Assembly: GCA_029976075.1 (NCBI GenBank)
Contig: JARKNW010000012.1
Location: 1-64,000, forward strand
Length of the DNA: 64,000 nt
Source: Pleomorphomonas sp.
GTDB taxonomy: Bacteria > Pseudomonadota > Alphaproteobacteria > Rhizobiales > Pleomorphomonadaceae
Direction: 5' to 3'
A program made the translations under genes and the position numbers. The notes under the pieces are model-generated. The model worked only from the letters and a program-made list of their open reading frames with translations, was not told the origin of the DNA and did no database searches. Positions 8,704-17,458 of the stretch are shown one piece after another. Positions within the stretch are counted from its first letter, which is position 1. The number at the start of each line of letters is the position of its first letter.

Positions 8704-9024
8704 TCAGCGCCGGTCGGCGCTTTGCTCGCCCTGCTCCGAGGCAACAGGTGCGTCGACGGAGGGCGCCTCAGTGGACGGCTCCTCGACGGGCGGTTCCTCT
8801 GCAGCAACTCCACTCACCTCTGCCGGCTTGTCTTCCGGATCGACCCATTTGATGAGGAACACCCAGGCCGCATAGACGAATATGCCGGCGGTGAGCACCA
8901 TCCACATCGGGTCTTTGGTCCAGAAATTCTCGAAGCACGCCCAAGCCCCAGTCACCGCCACCAGCGTCACACGAACCCAAAGTGGCCGATATAGGGGGTG
9001 ATTTAGATCAGAAACGCGCTTCAT
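8704..9024 (-). CDS. small two-helix membrane protein of unknown function
   Basis: A 106-aa protein. The start chosen is the ATG with GGAGG seven bases upstream; the track ORF adds 32 unlikely residues. Two transmembrane helices are visible (about 13-32, with VTLVAVTGAWACFENF, and about 35-57, with MVLTAGIFVYAAWVFLI). The tail is acidic and rich in Pro, Glu and Ser, probably disordered and cytoplasmic. The first part (NHPLYRPLWVRV) looks conserved-protein-like, but I do not recognise a named family. It ends about 70 bp before msrB on the same strand. Confidence 0.65.
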   Translation of the reverse strand: MKRVSDLNHPLYRPLWVRVTLVAVTGAWACFENFWTKDPMWMVLTAGIFVYAAWVFLIKWVDPEDKPAEVSGVAAEEPPVEEPSTEAPSVDAPVASEQGEQSADRR

Positions 9025-9186
9025 CCGTCCTCCAGCCACCGGCCAAAACCGGCGGCGCCTCCATAGTAGCGCAGCACCCGGTATTTCCATGAAACTAAAG
9101 GAAGGTGCCTGGCGTGGCAACCTTGGGTCCTTGCCCTATCCTTTTCCAGATGTTCCCGTCTCACGCAATTTTGAGCCCCGTCCCGA

Positions 9187-9226
9187 GGAGTTGCCACGGG
9201 ATTGCCGGATTCGAACTGGCAACTCC
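9187..9226. repeat. inverted repeat upstream of the cytochrome b561 gene
   Basis: GGAGTTGCC and GGCAACTCC (9 bp, perfect) flank 22 bases that include GGATTCGAACT. No U-tract follows. It could be an operator or an mRNA leader hairpin of the downstream gene, about 60 bp away. Its T-loop-like core makes it resemble a tRNA fragment, but no cloverleaf can be built. Confidence 0.4.
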
Positions 9227-9284
9227 GAAAGTACGCACATCTGCGTAAATCAACAGCCTTCACGGGATGACAGGAGACCACGCC

Positions 9285-9866
9285 TTGACGAACGACCATT
9301 CAACGCTGCTTGACCATCCCGAAGGCTACGGCTCGGTCAGCCGGGCGCTGCACTGGGTTATGGCCGCACTCTTCGCCTGGCAGTTCCTTTCGGCCATCCT
9401 GCATGCGGTCGACCGGGAAATGCCTGTGGCGCGCTTCTTCTGGTCCGGACACGTCTCCGTCGGGTTCCTGTTGCTGGTCGCGGTCGTCCTGCGCGGCATC
9501 TGGGCGCTCGTCAATCTTCGCAACCGACCGGTCCACGCCGCCGGCTTTCTCGGCGCCGCCGCGCGACTCGGTCATATTGCCCTCTATCTCTTGATGATCG
9601 CCGTGCCCCTGCTCGCCACCCTGAGGGCCTATGGCAGCGGTCGAGGTGTTTCGGTGTTCGGGGTTCAGGTGTTCGCCGGCGCCAGTGAACGCATCCCTGC
9701 CCTGGTGGAGCCAGGCAGCGCACTGCACGGTCTTCTCGGCTGGGCGCTGTTGATCCTGGTGATCGGACACATCGTCATGGCTTTGGCCCACACCTTCCTC
9801 TGGCGCGAGAACATCCTGGCACGCATGCTGCGTGGCCGCCCAGTACCGAGCGTCAGAATGGAATAG
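9285..9866 (+). CDS. cytochrome b561-family membrane protein
   Basis: A four-helix inner-membrane di-haem cytochrome, probably carrying electrons between quinol and a periplasmic partner. Histidines suitable as haem ligands sit in RALHWVMAALF, WSGHVSVGF, ALHGLLGW and IGHIVMALAH. Hydrophobic helices are at roughly 22-42, 52-75, 95-115 and 145-170. The start taken is TTG at 9285, because AGGAG lies 8 bases upstream; an in-frame ATG at 9267 would precede that site. No partner such as a YceI protein is adjacent. Confidence 0.85.
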   Translation: MTNDHSTLLDHPEGYGSVSRALHWVMAALFAWQFLSAILHAVDREMPVARFFWSGHVSVGFLLLVAVVLRGIWALVNLRNRPVHAAGFLGAAARLGHIALYLLMIAVPLLATLRAYGSGRGVSVFGVQVFAGASERIPALVEPGSALHGLLGWALLILVIGHIVMALAHTFLWRENILARMLRGRPVPSVRME

Positions 9867-9883
9867 GCGCCAAAGTCGCTCGG

Positions 9884-10957
<1,074 letters not shown>

Positions 10958-10998
10958 GATGGGTTCCCGAAAATTTCGAGGCGATAAGTGTTGGAGGA

Positions 10999-11832
10999 TC
11001 AGCCCTTGACGGCGCCGGCGGTCATCGACCGACCGATCTGGCGATACATCAGGAGGCCAAGAACGAGGGGCGGCAACGTCGCCAGGATCATCACGGCAGC
11101 GGCGACGCCCCAGCGAACACCGCCGCCCGAGGCGGCGAAGAAGAATGAAGCGCCGACAGACACCGGCGTTGCTTTGTTGGTGGTCAGCATCAAGCCGAAC
11201 AGAAACTCGTTCCAGGAGTAGATGAAGGCCAGCACCGTCGAAGCGGCGACCACGTTGAGCGACATCGGCGCTACCACATAGGCAAGCAGCCTCAGTGTGC
11301 CCGCACCATCGACCCGGCCGGCTTCCTCGATCTCGAGCGGCAAGTCGGCAATCGACGAAGCGAACAGCACCAGCACCAGCGGCACGTTGACCAGGCAAAG
11401 GATGAGGGCGAGGCCGAGACGCGTGTCGAGCAAGCCGACCTGCTGGTACATCAGGTAAATGGGAATGGCGAAGATGATCAGCGGCACGGCGCGAAGGTTG
11501 ACGGCGAGCGGCAGCAGCCAGCTACGCCCGACACTGAAGCGGGCCATGGCATAGGCAGCGGGAAAGGCCAAGGCGATGGCGAGGGCGGAACCAATCAGCG
11601 AGGCGACAAGACTGTTCGTCAGAAAATGCAGGATGTCGAAGCGATCAGCCATGGCGAAGACGGCCGCGTAATTTTCAAGCGTCGGCGCCTCGATCATCAG
11701 CGAAGCGTTGGTCATGATCTCCGCCTCGCCCTTCAGCGAGGTCACCAGCGTGGCGATCACCGGGAAATTCAGGACGACCACGGCGGCGGCGAACACCAGC
11801 CAGCGCAGGGCATTGACGAGGGGCTTGCTCAT
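10999..11832 (-). CDS. carbohydrate ABC transporter permease (MalG-like)
   Basis: The second transmembrane subunit of the importer, 277 aa with six predicted helices. The coupling-helix EAA motif is present as EIEEAGRVDGAGTLRLLAYVVAPM (about 178-200). The first helix is VFAAAVVVLNFPVIATLV. ATG at 11832 overlaps the stop of the upstream permease (ATGA), so the two subunits are translationally coupled. The longer track ORF is antisense or out-of-frame material. Confidence 0.93.
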   Translation of the reverse strand: MSKPLVNALRWLVFAAAVVVLNFPVIATLVTSLKGEAEIMTNASLMIEAPTLENYAAVFAMADRFDILHFLTNSLVASLIGSALAIALAFPAAYAMARFSVGRSWLLPLAVNLRAVPLIIFAIPIYLMYQQVGLLDTRLGLALILCLVNVPLVLVLFASSIADLPLEIEEAGRVDGAGTLRLLAYVVAPMSLNVVAASTVLAFIYSWNEFLFGLMLTTNKATPVSVGASFFFAASGGGVRWGVAAAVMILATLPPLVLGLLMYRQIGRSMTAGAVKG

Positions 11833-12698
11833 AGCGGCGCCTTTCTGGCGGTCAGCCCGTTGATGATCCAGAGCACCACGAAGGAGGCGATGAGCAAAAG
11901 CATCGAAGCGGCTACGGCGAGGCCGATGTCGCCCACCTTGAAGAAAGCCTGGTAGATATAGATGCTCATCGACGTCGTGGAGCCGCCGGCACCTGGCCCG
12001 ACCAGGGTGTAGAGATTGTCGAACACCCTGAAGCTGTCGATGAAGCGGATGAAGAACGTGATGCCGATGGCCGGCAGCATCAGCGGCAGGTCGATGTAGA
12101 CGAACAACCGCCGGCCGCGCGCGCCATCCAGCGAGGCAGCCTCGCGGATGTCGGGTGACACGGCCGCATATGAAGAGTGCAGGATCAGCAGTGCGAACGG
12201 CGTCCACTGCAACGTCTCGACGGTGACCAGCGTCGTAAACGCCCAGTCGCGCCCGAGAAACGCCGGGAAATCCCCATACCACTCGAGAAGATAATAGGGC
12301 ACTGCGCCGACGAACTCATGCAGGATCAGCCGGTACATCAGGCCGACCAGTGCCGGCGCCACCATCATCGGCAGCATCAGCAGGGCGATCAGCCAGGGAT
12401 GCTTGGCAAACAGCGGCGCCAGAAACACAGCGAGGGCCAAGCCGACGACCACCTGGATAACGGCGACGATCAGACCGAACCGGAGCGAGAACCATGCCGC
12501 AGACCAGAACTCGGGGTCGGCCATCGCCTTGGCATAGTTGGAAAAGCCGATCAGCTCCGGCGCGCGGATGTTCTCGAAACCGACGCGGGAGATCGAATAA
12601 ATGATGTCGAGAACGAGCGGGAACCCGAGAAGGGCGATGAGGAAGGCCGTGAGTGGGGCGATCAGAAGGCGCCCCTCGAAACGGGAAGTCCGCGGCAT
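11829..12698 (-). CDS. carbohydrate ABC transporter permease (MalF/UgpA-like)
   Basis: The first transmembrane subunit, 289 aa from the ATG at 12698 (MPRTSRFEGRL), behind a GAGGACGAGA ribosome-binding region. Hydrophobic helices start at about 10 and 65. The EAA loop is present as DIREAASLDGARGRRLFVYIDLPL (about 185-207). It follows the binding-protein gene across a hairpin with a U-tract (12727-12767), so its expression should be lower than that of the binding protein. Confidence 0.93.
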   Translation of the reverse strand: MPRTSRFEGRLLIAPLTAFLIALLGFPLVLDIIYSISRVGFENIRAPELIGFSNYAKAMADPEFWSAAWFSLRFGLIVAVIQVVVGLALAVFLAPLFAKHPWLIALLMLPMMVAPALVGLMYRLILHEFVGAVPYYLLEWYGDFPAFLGRDWAFTTLVTVETLQWTPFALLILHSSYAAVSPDIREAASLDGARGRRLFVYIDLPLMLPAIGITFFIRFIDSFRVFDNLYTLVGPGAGGSTTSMSIYIYQAFFKVGDIGLAVAASMLLLIASFVVLWIINGLTARKAPL

Positions 12699-12726
12699 AC
12701 GGTCTCGTCCTCGACAGATCGGCTGC

Positions 12727-12767
12727 AAAAAGGCGCCCGCGCGCCGCCGGGGGGATCGGCGCGCGGG
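12727..12767 (-). terminator. hairpin plus U-tract between binding-protein and permease genes (attenuating terminator)
   Basis: On the minus strand CCCGCGCGCCG and CGGCGCGCGGG form a perfect 11-bp stem, followed by CGCC and TTTTT. It lies after the solute-binding protein gene and before the permease gene of the same operon. It probably ends or slows part of the transcription and protects the upstream mRNA, giving an excess of binding protein. Confidence 0.75.
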
Positions 12768-12856
12768 ATGGCGGCACGGCGTTGCTGGCTCAAATAGTCT
12801 ACCGCAATCCGCCAGCGAGGTGGAACAGCGACGGTCAGGCCACCGCTACCCGAGGA

Positions 12857-14176
12857 TTACGGCTTCAAGAGCTCGGCCATGCCCGTCTTGGCCGCGGCAA
12901 GCGCCTCGTCGAGCGACTTGCCGCCGGACCAGTAGGCCGTGAACTCCTTGGCCTGCAGTTCGTAGACCTGCAGAGCCTTGGCCGCCGTGCCACCGTGCAT
13001 CACGAAGCCATAGGCCCCGGCGAACTGGCCGAGCTTGACGAGATCCGGTCGCTCCGTGCTGACCTTGGCCACCACGGCGTCGCTGAGCGCCGGCGATCCG
13101 CCGGCCTTGGCGTAGATTACCATGGCATCGGGCGTGCCCAGCCAGTTCAGGAACTTGACGGCCCCTTCCTTGTTCTTGGACGCCTTGTTGATGCCGAGGC
13201 CGAGGCCGTGGATGTGCGTGAAGCGTCCCTCCGGTCCGGTCGGCGGCGCCACGGTGCCGATCTTGCCGGCGACGGCAGGCGTCTTTTCCTTGTTGTCGAG
13301 ATCGCCGAAGGCAGCATTCCACTGCAGCATGGTGGCCACCTGACCGGCACCGAAGGCGGCATTGGACTCTGCGAACTCATACGTCGTCGAATCCTTCGGC
13401 GAGGTGCCGTCGTCATAGAGCTTCTTGTACATCTCGAGCGCCGCGCGGAAGGCGGGGCTGTCGACGGTAATCTCGCCCTTGTCGTTCATCCAGTCGCCGC
13501 CCTGGGCACGCGCGGCCGAATGCCAGACCATCATGTTGAACAGCAGGTTCTTCATCTGGAGAACCGTGCCGTAGCGCGTCGGGCTGCTCGAATTGATCGA
13601 CTTGGTGAAGAACAGCGCCGTCGCCATCCAGTCGTCCCAAGTCCAGGCGTCCGGATCCTTCGGCTCCAGCTTCTTGCCGAGATACTTCTCGGAGATTTCG
13701 CCGTATTTGGCTTTCCAGTCAGCGTCGGCGAGCAGCTTCTCGATCAGGTCGGTGCGGTAGTACATGAAGTGCAACGACAGGTCGGTGGGGATACCATACT
13801 GCTTGCCGTCGTATTGCATGGTCGCAAGCACCTTCTCGGGGAAGGTGGCCTTCGAGGCATCCGGCAGCGTGATGGGATCCATGAACGGCGCATAGCGGCC
13901 GAGCGCGTAGGTGGCCAGAAGATTGACGTCGAAATCCGTGGAGCCGGCGGCAAGATCGGCGGCAAGCTTGTCAAAGAAACCGTCACGGTTGAAGAAGATC
14001 AGCTTCACCTTGTCGGCATCGGAAGCGGTCGCATTGTAGGCATCGGCCGCCTTGCGCAGGCCGGCCTCCTCCGGGCCACCGGGCCAGCCGAGCACGGTGA
14101 CCTCGGCCATGGCCCCGGTTACTCCAAGCGCCGCGAACAGGGCAGCGCTGGTCAGAAGAGTCTTCAGTCGCGTCAT
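12857..14176 (-). CDS. extracellular solute-binding protein, sugar ABC importer
   Basis: A 439-aa periplasmic binding protein of the large cluster that also holds UgpB and MalE-like proteins. A signal peptide ends at about residue 24 (GVTGAMA, then EVTVLGWPGG). The mature part has the usual bilobal features (YGIPTDLSLHFMYYRTDLIEK, NAAFGAGQVATMLQW). Ligand specificity cannot be read directly. The gene follows nanEK by 17 bp, so an amino sugar such as N-acetylmannosamine or a related compound is the likely substrate. It is the first transporter gene and is followed by a strong hairpin. Confidence 0.92.
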   Translation of the reverse strand: MTRLKTLLTSAALFAALGVTGAMAEVTVLGWPGGPEEAGLRKAADAYNATASDADKVKLIFFNRDGFFDKLAADLAAGSTDFDVNLLATYALGRYAPFMDPITLPDASKATFPEKVLATMQYDGKQYGIPTDLSLHFMYYRTDLIEKLLADADWKAKYGEISEKYLGKKLEPKDPDAWTWDDWMATALFFTKSINSSSPTRYGTVLQMKNLLFNMMVWHSAARAQGGDWMNDKGEITVDSPAFRAALEMYKKLYDDGTSPKDSTTYEFAESNAAFGAGQVATMLQWNAAFGDLDNKEKTPAVAGKIGTVAPPTGPEGRFTHIHGLGLGINKASKNKEGAVKFLNWLGTPDAMVIYAKAGGSPALSDAVVAKVSTERPDLVKLGQFAGAYGFVMHGGTAAKALQVYELQAKEFTAYWSGGKSLDEALAAAKTGMAELLKP

Positions 14177-14193
14177 TTGGGTCCCCTTGGATT

Positions 14194-15744
14194 TTATAAT
14201 GTGCGACGGGCGAGATCGGCGGCGCCGATCACGCCGGCTGATTTTCCGAGAGCCGCAGCGCGGATCTCGGGCTTCAAATGTGGCGGCAAGTGCGCCAGCC
14301 GCGCTTCGAGGCGCGCGCGGTAGCCATCGGCAAGGCCGACGCCGCCGCCTACGACCATGACGGCCGGATCAAAAAGCAGTTGCAGGTCTGCAAGAAGCCG
14401 AGCCACCACGTCGGCCGAGCGATCGACAATGGCCGATGCCCAGACCTCACCATGCGCGGCGGCGGCAAACACGGCCGGCGTATCGACGGAGTGACCTGCC
14501 ACAGCAGCCGTTTCGGCAATGAATCGACCGCTCGCCAAAGTCTCCAGTGGGCTGGGAGCCCCCCCTTGCGTGAGACCGACCGAACCGGCAACGCCACCGC
14601 GGCCGATCAGCAGCCGACCGCCGATGATGGCCCCGCCACCAATGCCCGTGGAAACGGTCACGAAAACGAGGTCACGGCCGGCGCCGGCACCGAAGCGGTA
14701 TTCGCCCCAGGCCGCGGCCTGGGCATCGTTGTGAAGCACGACCGGGTGACCGAGGCGGCTCGCCAGTGCGTCGGCCAGCGGATAGTTGGACGAAACCGGC
14801 AAGGTCCCCGGATTGAGCGCCGTCCAGCGCCCTCCATGCACAACCCCGGTCACCGCGCCGCCGACAGCGCCATAGTGACCCCGCCAGGGAGCGGCCAACT
14901 CGGCTATGGTGTCGCACCAGTCGTCGGGACCAAGCTCGCGGCTGGTGGAACGCTCGCCCGTTTCCAGGACGCGGTCGCCATCCACCAAGGCTACCAGGGT
15001 CTTGGTCCCGCCGAGATCGAATGCCAGCGTCGGTTTGGCCGATGCGGCGCGCGCGGCACCGATGGCATCCGCGAACCAATGGGTAATGTGCTCGGGACGG
15101 GTGATCGCCGAGCCGACGACGACGCCATGTGCTCCGAGACGGATTGCCTCGGCCGCTTGCTCCGGCACCCGGATGCGCCCCTCGGCGATGACCGGGCGGC
15201 CTAACCGAACGGCGGCGGCAAGCAAGGCAAAGTCGGGATCGGACGGTTCCGGACCGCCGGTGTAGCCCGACATGGTCGTCCCGACGACATCGACGCCAAG
15301 CGCCACCGCCGCCTTGGCTTCCTCGATATTGGAGATGTCGGCCATGGCGAGCTTGCCACAGGCGTGCACGGCCTTGCAGAGATCGGCGACGGGAACGGGA
15401 CGGACGCGGTCGGTGGCATCAAAGGCGATGATATCGGCGCCAGCCTCGGCCAGAGCCGCGACGTCGTCGAGAAAAGGCGTGATGCGGATGGGAGAAGTAT
15501 CGAGGTCCCGCTTGATGAGACCGATGATCGGAGCATCCGTGGCCGCCCTCACCGCCTTGAGATTGGCAATCCCTTCGATACGAAGGCCACGGCCACCCGA
15601 CGCAAGCGCCGCCAGCGCAAAACCAACCACTTGCTCGGGATGGTCGAGCGGTCCTTCCGGCACCGGCTGGCAGGAGACGACGAGCGATGACGCGAAACGC
15701 TGGAGGCAGTCAGACACGGTTTCCTCGCTGCTGTTCACTGACAA
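14194..15744 (-). CDS. fused N-acetylmannosamine-6-phosphate 2-epimerase / ROK-family sugar kinase
   Basis: A 516-aa fusion. Residues about 10-235 are a NanE-type TIM barrel (LRIEGIANLKAVRAAT, IGLIKRD, IAFDATDRVRPVPV, GTTMSGYTGG), which converts ManNAc-6-P to GlcNAc-6-P. Residues about 240-516 are a ROK kinase like NanK, with the phosphate loop FDLGGTKT and catalytic Asp in LHNDAQAAAWGE. The sugar-binding and zinc region is unusual. Where ROK kinases have ExGH and a CxCGxxGCxE zinc site, this protein reads AGSVGLTQGGAPSPLE, so the Glu, His and all Cys are missing. Kinase specificity is thus uncertain. It is the first enzyme gene after the GntR regulator. Confidence 0.88.
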   Translation of the reverse strand: MSVNSSEETVSDCLQRFASSLVVSCQPVPEGPLDHPEQVVGFALAALASGGRGLRIEGIANLKAVRAATDAPIIGLIKRDLDTSPIRITPFLDDVAALAEAGADIIAFDATDRVRPVPVADLCKAVHACGKLAMADISNIEEAKAAVALGVDVVGTTMSGYTGGPEPSDPDFALLAAAVRLGRPVIAEGRIRVPEQAAEAIRLGAHGVVVGSAITRPEHITHWFADAIGAARAASAKPTLAFDLGGTKTLVALVDGDRVLETGERSTSRELGPDDWCDTIAELAAPWRGHYGAVGGAVTGVVHGGRWTALNPGTLPVSSNYPLADALASRLGHPVVLHNDAQAAAWGEYRFGAGAGRDLVFVTVSTGIGGGAIIGGRLLIGRGGVAGSVGLTQGGAPSPLETLASGRFIAETAAVAGHSVDTPAVFAAAAHGEVWASAIVDRSADVVARLLADLQLLFDPAVMVVGGGVGLADGYRARLEARLAHLPPHLKPEIRAAALGKSAGVIGAADLARRTL

Positions 15745-15762
15745 CAGTGGTAGCAGCGTAAG

Positions 15763-15813
15763 AACCAGTCAGCAACCAGTTTGGACTAAAGGCCTATAAT
15801 TTGCTCAACTGGT
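15763..15813. promoter_or_regulatory. probable operator region: two AACCAGT repeats and one inverted ACTGGT
   Basis: In the gap between gntR and nanEK, AACCAGT occurs at 15763-15769 and 15774-15780, exactly 11 bp (one helical turn) apart. An inverted AACTGGT occurs at 15807-15813. The position upstream of the catabolic genes suggests sites for the neighbouring GntR-family regulator. The assignment is inferred from repeats only. Confidence 0.45.
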
Positions 15814-15828
15814 ATCAAAGTGATCACA

Positions 15829-16596
15829 TCAGTCTTGGGCCCGTAGTTCCACCAGAAAGTCGTAGCGCTCGCCGCAATAGTAGGTGCGGGTAAACTCCAC
15901 CGGCGTTCCGTCGGCGGTGAAGCAGCGCCGCTCGGCGACTAGAAGCGGTGCTCCGATCTCGAGGTGAAGCAGGCGGCCGTCCTCCGCGCCGGCCACCGCG
16001 GCGCGCAAGCGTTGCAAAGCTCTGACGGGGCGACGACTCCGCTCAGCCAGCACATCGTAAAGCGAGCCGGTGACCACCTCCGGATCATCGAGGATGTCGG
16101 CCGGCACCACCGCGTGCTCGATGGCCATCGGCATGCCGTCGCCGGTTCTGAGGCGCTTCAAGCGACAGACGCGGGCACCCATCGACAGATGCAGGGCCAT
16201 GATCTCCGCTGGCGAGGCAGGCCCCACCTCCCGACTGATCCAGGTCATGCCCGGCTCGATGCCGCGCGACCGCATGTCTTCCGAGAAGGAAGTAAGTGCC
16301 GACAACGGCTTCTCGACGCGCTCGGCAACCGCCGTCCGGGCACCATGGCGTCGAATCAGCACACCATCGCCGACCAGCGTTTCGATCGCTTTGCGCACCG
16401 ACGTTCGGGAGACGTCGATCGCCTCCGCGAAATCACGTTCGCCAGGCAGAACATCGCCGGTGCCGAGCACATTCTCTGTGATCGCCTGCCGGAGCGCCGT
16501 CGCCAGATCGCGATAGATCACGCCACTCGAATGCCGATCGAGGGCACCGCGAAGAAACTGGATGAGAGGAGATTGGTTCGGCTCGGAGGCTGACAT
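15829..16596 (-). CDS. GntR-family (HutC subfamily) transcriptional regulator
   Basis: A 255-aa regulator. The N-terminal winged-helix domain (about 22-90) has the GntR pattern LRQAITENVLGTGDVLPGE...SRTSVRKAIETLVGDGVL. The C-terminal UTRA ligand-binding domain (about 110-250) has MAIEHAVVPADI and FTRTYYCGERYDF. It is encoded just upstream of nanEK and the ABC importer in the same direction, so it most likely represses that operon and responds to a phosphorylated amino sugar. The ligand is inferred. The ribosome-binding site before the ATG is weak. Confidence 0.9.
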   Translation of the reverse strand: MSASEPNQSPLIQFLRGALDRHSSGVIYRDLATALRQAITENVLGTGDVLPGERDFAEAIDVSRTSVRKAIETLVGDGVLIRRHGARTAVAERVEKPLSALTSFSEDMRSRGIEPGMTWISREVGPASPAEIMALHLSMGARVCRLKRLRTGDGMPMAIEHAVVPADILDDPEVVTGSLYDVLAERSRRPVRALQRLRAAVAGAEDGRLLHLEIGAPLLVAERRCFTADGTPVEFTRTYYCGERYDFLVELRAQD

Positions 16597-16717
16597 GTCT
16601 TGGAATGATCGCGGTTGGGTTCGCCCGATTTAGCAGTTCGGAGCCGAAAGAGAAACACGGCGGAAGTCTCGCGGGCGCTCCGGGATATCAGAGCTGCGAT
16701 CAACGGGGGGCGAGCCT

Positions 16718-17365
16718 TCAATCGCTCCACTTCCTCACCAGCCGATCGGCCCACTCCGGTTCTCCCTTGATTCGGTAGATAGTACCCCGCTGCAGTCCCG
16801 TCATCTTTGCTATATGGGCCATGGGTCGCCCCTCGGCGATCAGTCGTCGGACCTCGACAAGCTTTCCGGCATCGAAGGACGGCGCCTTCCCTCGATATTT
16901 TTGAGGCTGGGTCTGGCGGGTTCGCTTGATGCCCGCCGCGCGGGCCGCCAGTCCCCCCTCAGGTTCGATCTCTGCGAAGTGCGAGAGAAGGGCGACGAGC
17001 AGTTCGTTTTGAATGCGATCCACGGCGCCACCGCTGGAACCACCCCTGAACACCAGGCTGCCGATCACCGTCCTGATCGTGACTCCCCTTGCCAGGAAGG
17101 TACGCACCGTATTGCTCAAGTCCGCCATGTTGTGACCAAGACGATCGAGGGCACGAACGATGAGTTCGTCGCCTTCGCCGAGGTAACCAAGGAGACGCCG
17201 GGCCTGCGGTCTGCCCTGGAAGGGCACCTTGCCGCCGACGATACCCGCATCAATGAAGGCTTGGTCAAACTCAAGCCCCTCGGCCTCCGCCATGATCTCC
17301 TGGTGGGCCGCGACCAGACCCTCGGTGCTGGTTCGCCCATAGAACGCACGCCGGCTTCTTCGCAT
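16718..17365 (-). CDS. serine recombinase (resolvase/invertase family) with altered active-site arginine
   Basis: A 215-aa protein with an N-terminal resolvase catalytic domain (about 1-130) and a C-terminal helix-turn-helix (about 175-210, KLVEVRRLIAEGRPMAHIAKMTGLQRGTIYRIK). The catalytic Ser is in FYGRTSTEG, and Arg is kept in ALDRLG. The second arginine of the usual LDRLGR motif is His here (LDRLGHN). The helix that normally reads AEFERxLIxERT is also degenerate (AEIEPEGGLAAR). The gene stands alone without a transposase. Two abutting 32-bp inverted-repeat sites lie 30 bp upstream of its start, and a tRNA-Leu gene lies beyond them. It may be an active resolvase, an invertase without visible targets, or a remnant acting as an autorepressor. 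Confidence 0.88.
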   Translation of the reverse strand: MRRSRRAFYGRTSTEGLVAAHQEIMAEAEGLEFDQAFIDAGIVGGKVPFQGRPQARRLLGYLGEGDELIVRALDRLGHNMADLSNTVRTFLARGVTIRTVIGSLVFRGGSSGGAVDRIQNELLVALLSHFAEIEPEGGLAARAAGIKRTRQTQPQKYRGKAPSFDAGKLVEVRRLIAEGRPMAHIAKMTGLQRGTIYRIKGEPEWADRLVRKWSD

Positions 17366-17394
17366 CGAACGCCCCCAAGCTCGACCGGTTGATG

Positions 17395-17458
17395 TGTCAT
17401 TATATCAACGCGAATCCATAATGACATGTCATTAGTTTGCACATGATCCTTAATGACA
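17395..17458. repeat. two abutting 32-bp inverted-repeat sites (TGTCATTA-N16-TAATGACA), putative recombinase binding sites
   Basis: Site 1 is 17395-17426 and site 2 is 17427-17458. Each has the 8-bp arms TGTCATTA and TAATGACA around a 16-bp spacer of different sequence. The arms are identical in all four copies. The inner two arms join into the 16-bp palindrome TAATGACATGTCATTA. The stretch is AT-rich against GC-rich surroundings. It lies directly in front of the serine recombinase gene, and a TATAAT on the minus strand (17399-17404) overlaps site 1. It could be a res-like recombination site, an autoregulatory operator, or both. Confidence 0.85.

Noticed and set aside
9187-9290. Possible tRNA gene on the minus strand (GTTCGAATCC-like T-arm)
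   Set aside because: No acceptor or D-arm pairing can be formed; the outer bases pair as a simple hairpin instead, and the T-stem has a mismatch.
12653-14323. 556-aa plus-strand ORF opposite the sugar-binding protein
   Set aside because: Antisense shadow, rich in Arg, Gly and His as expected from codon complement; no motif found.
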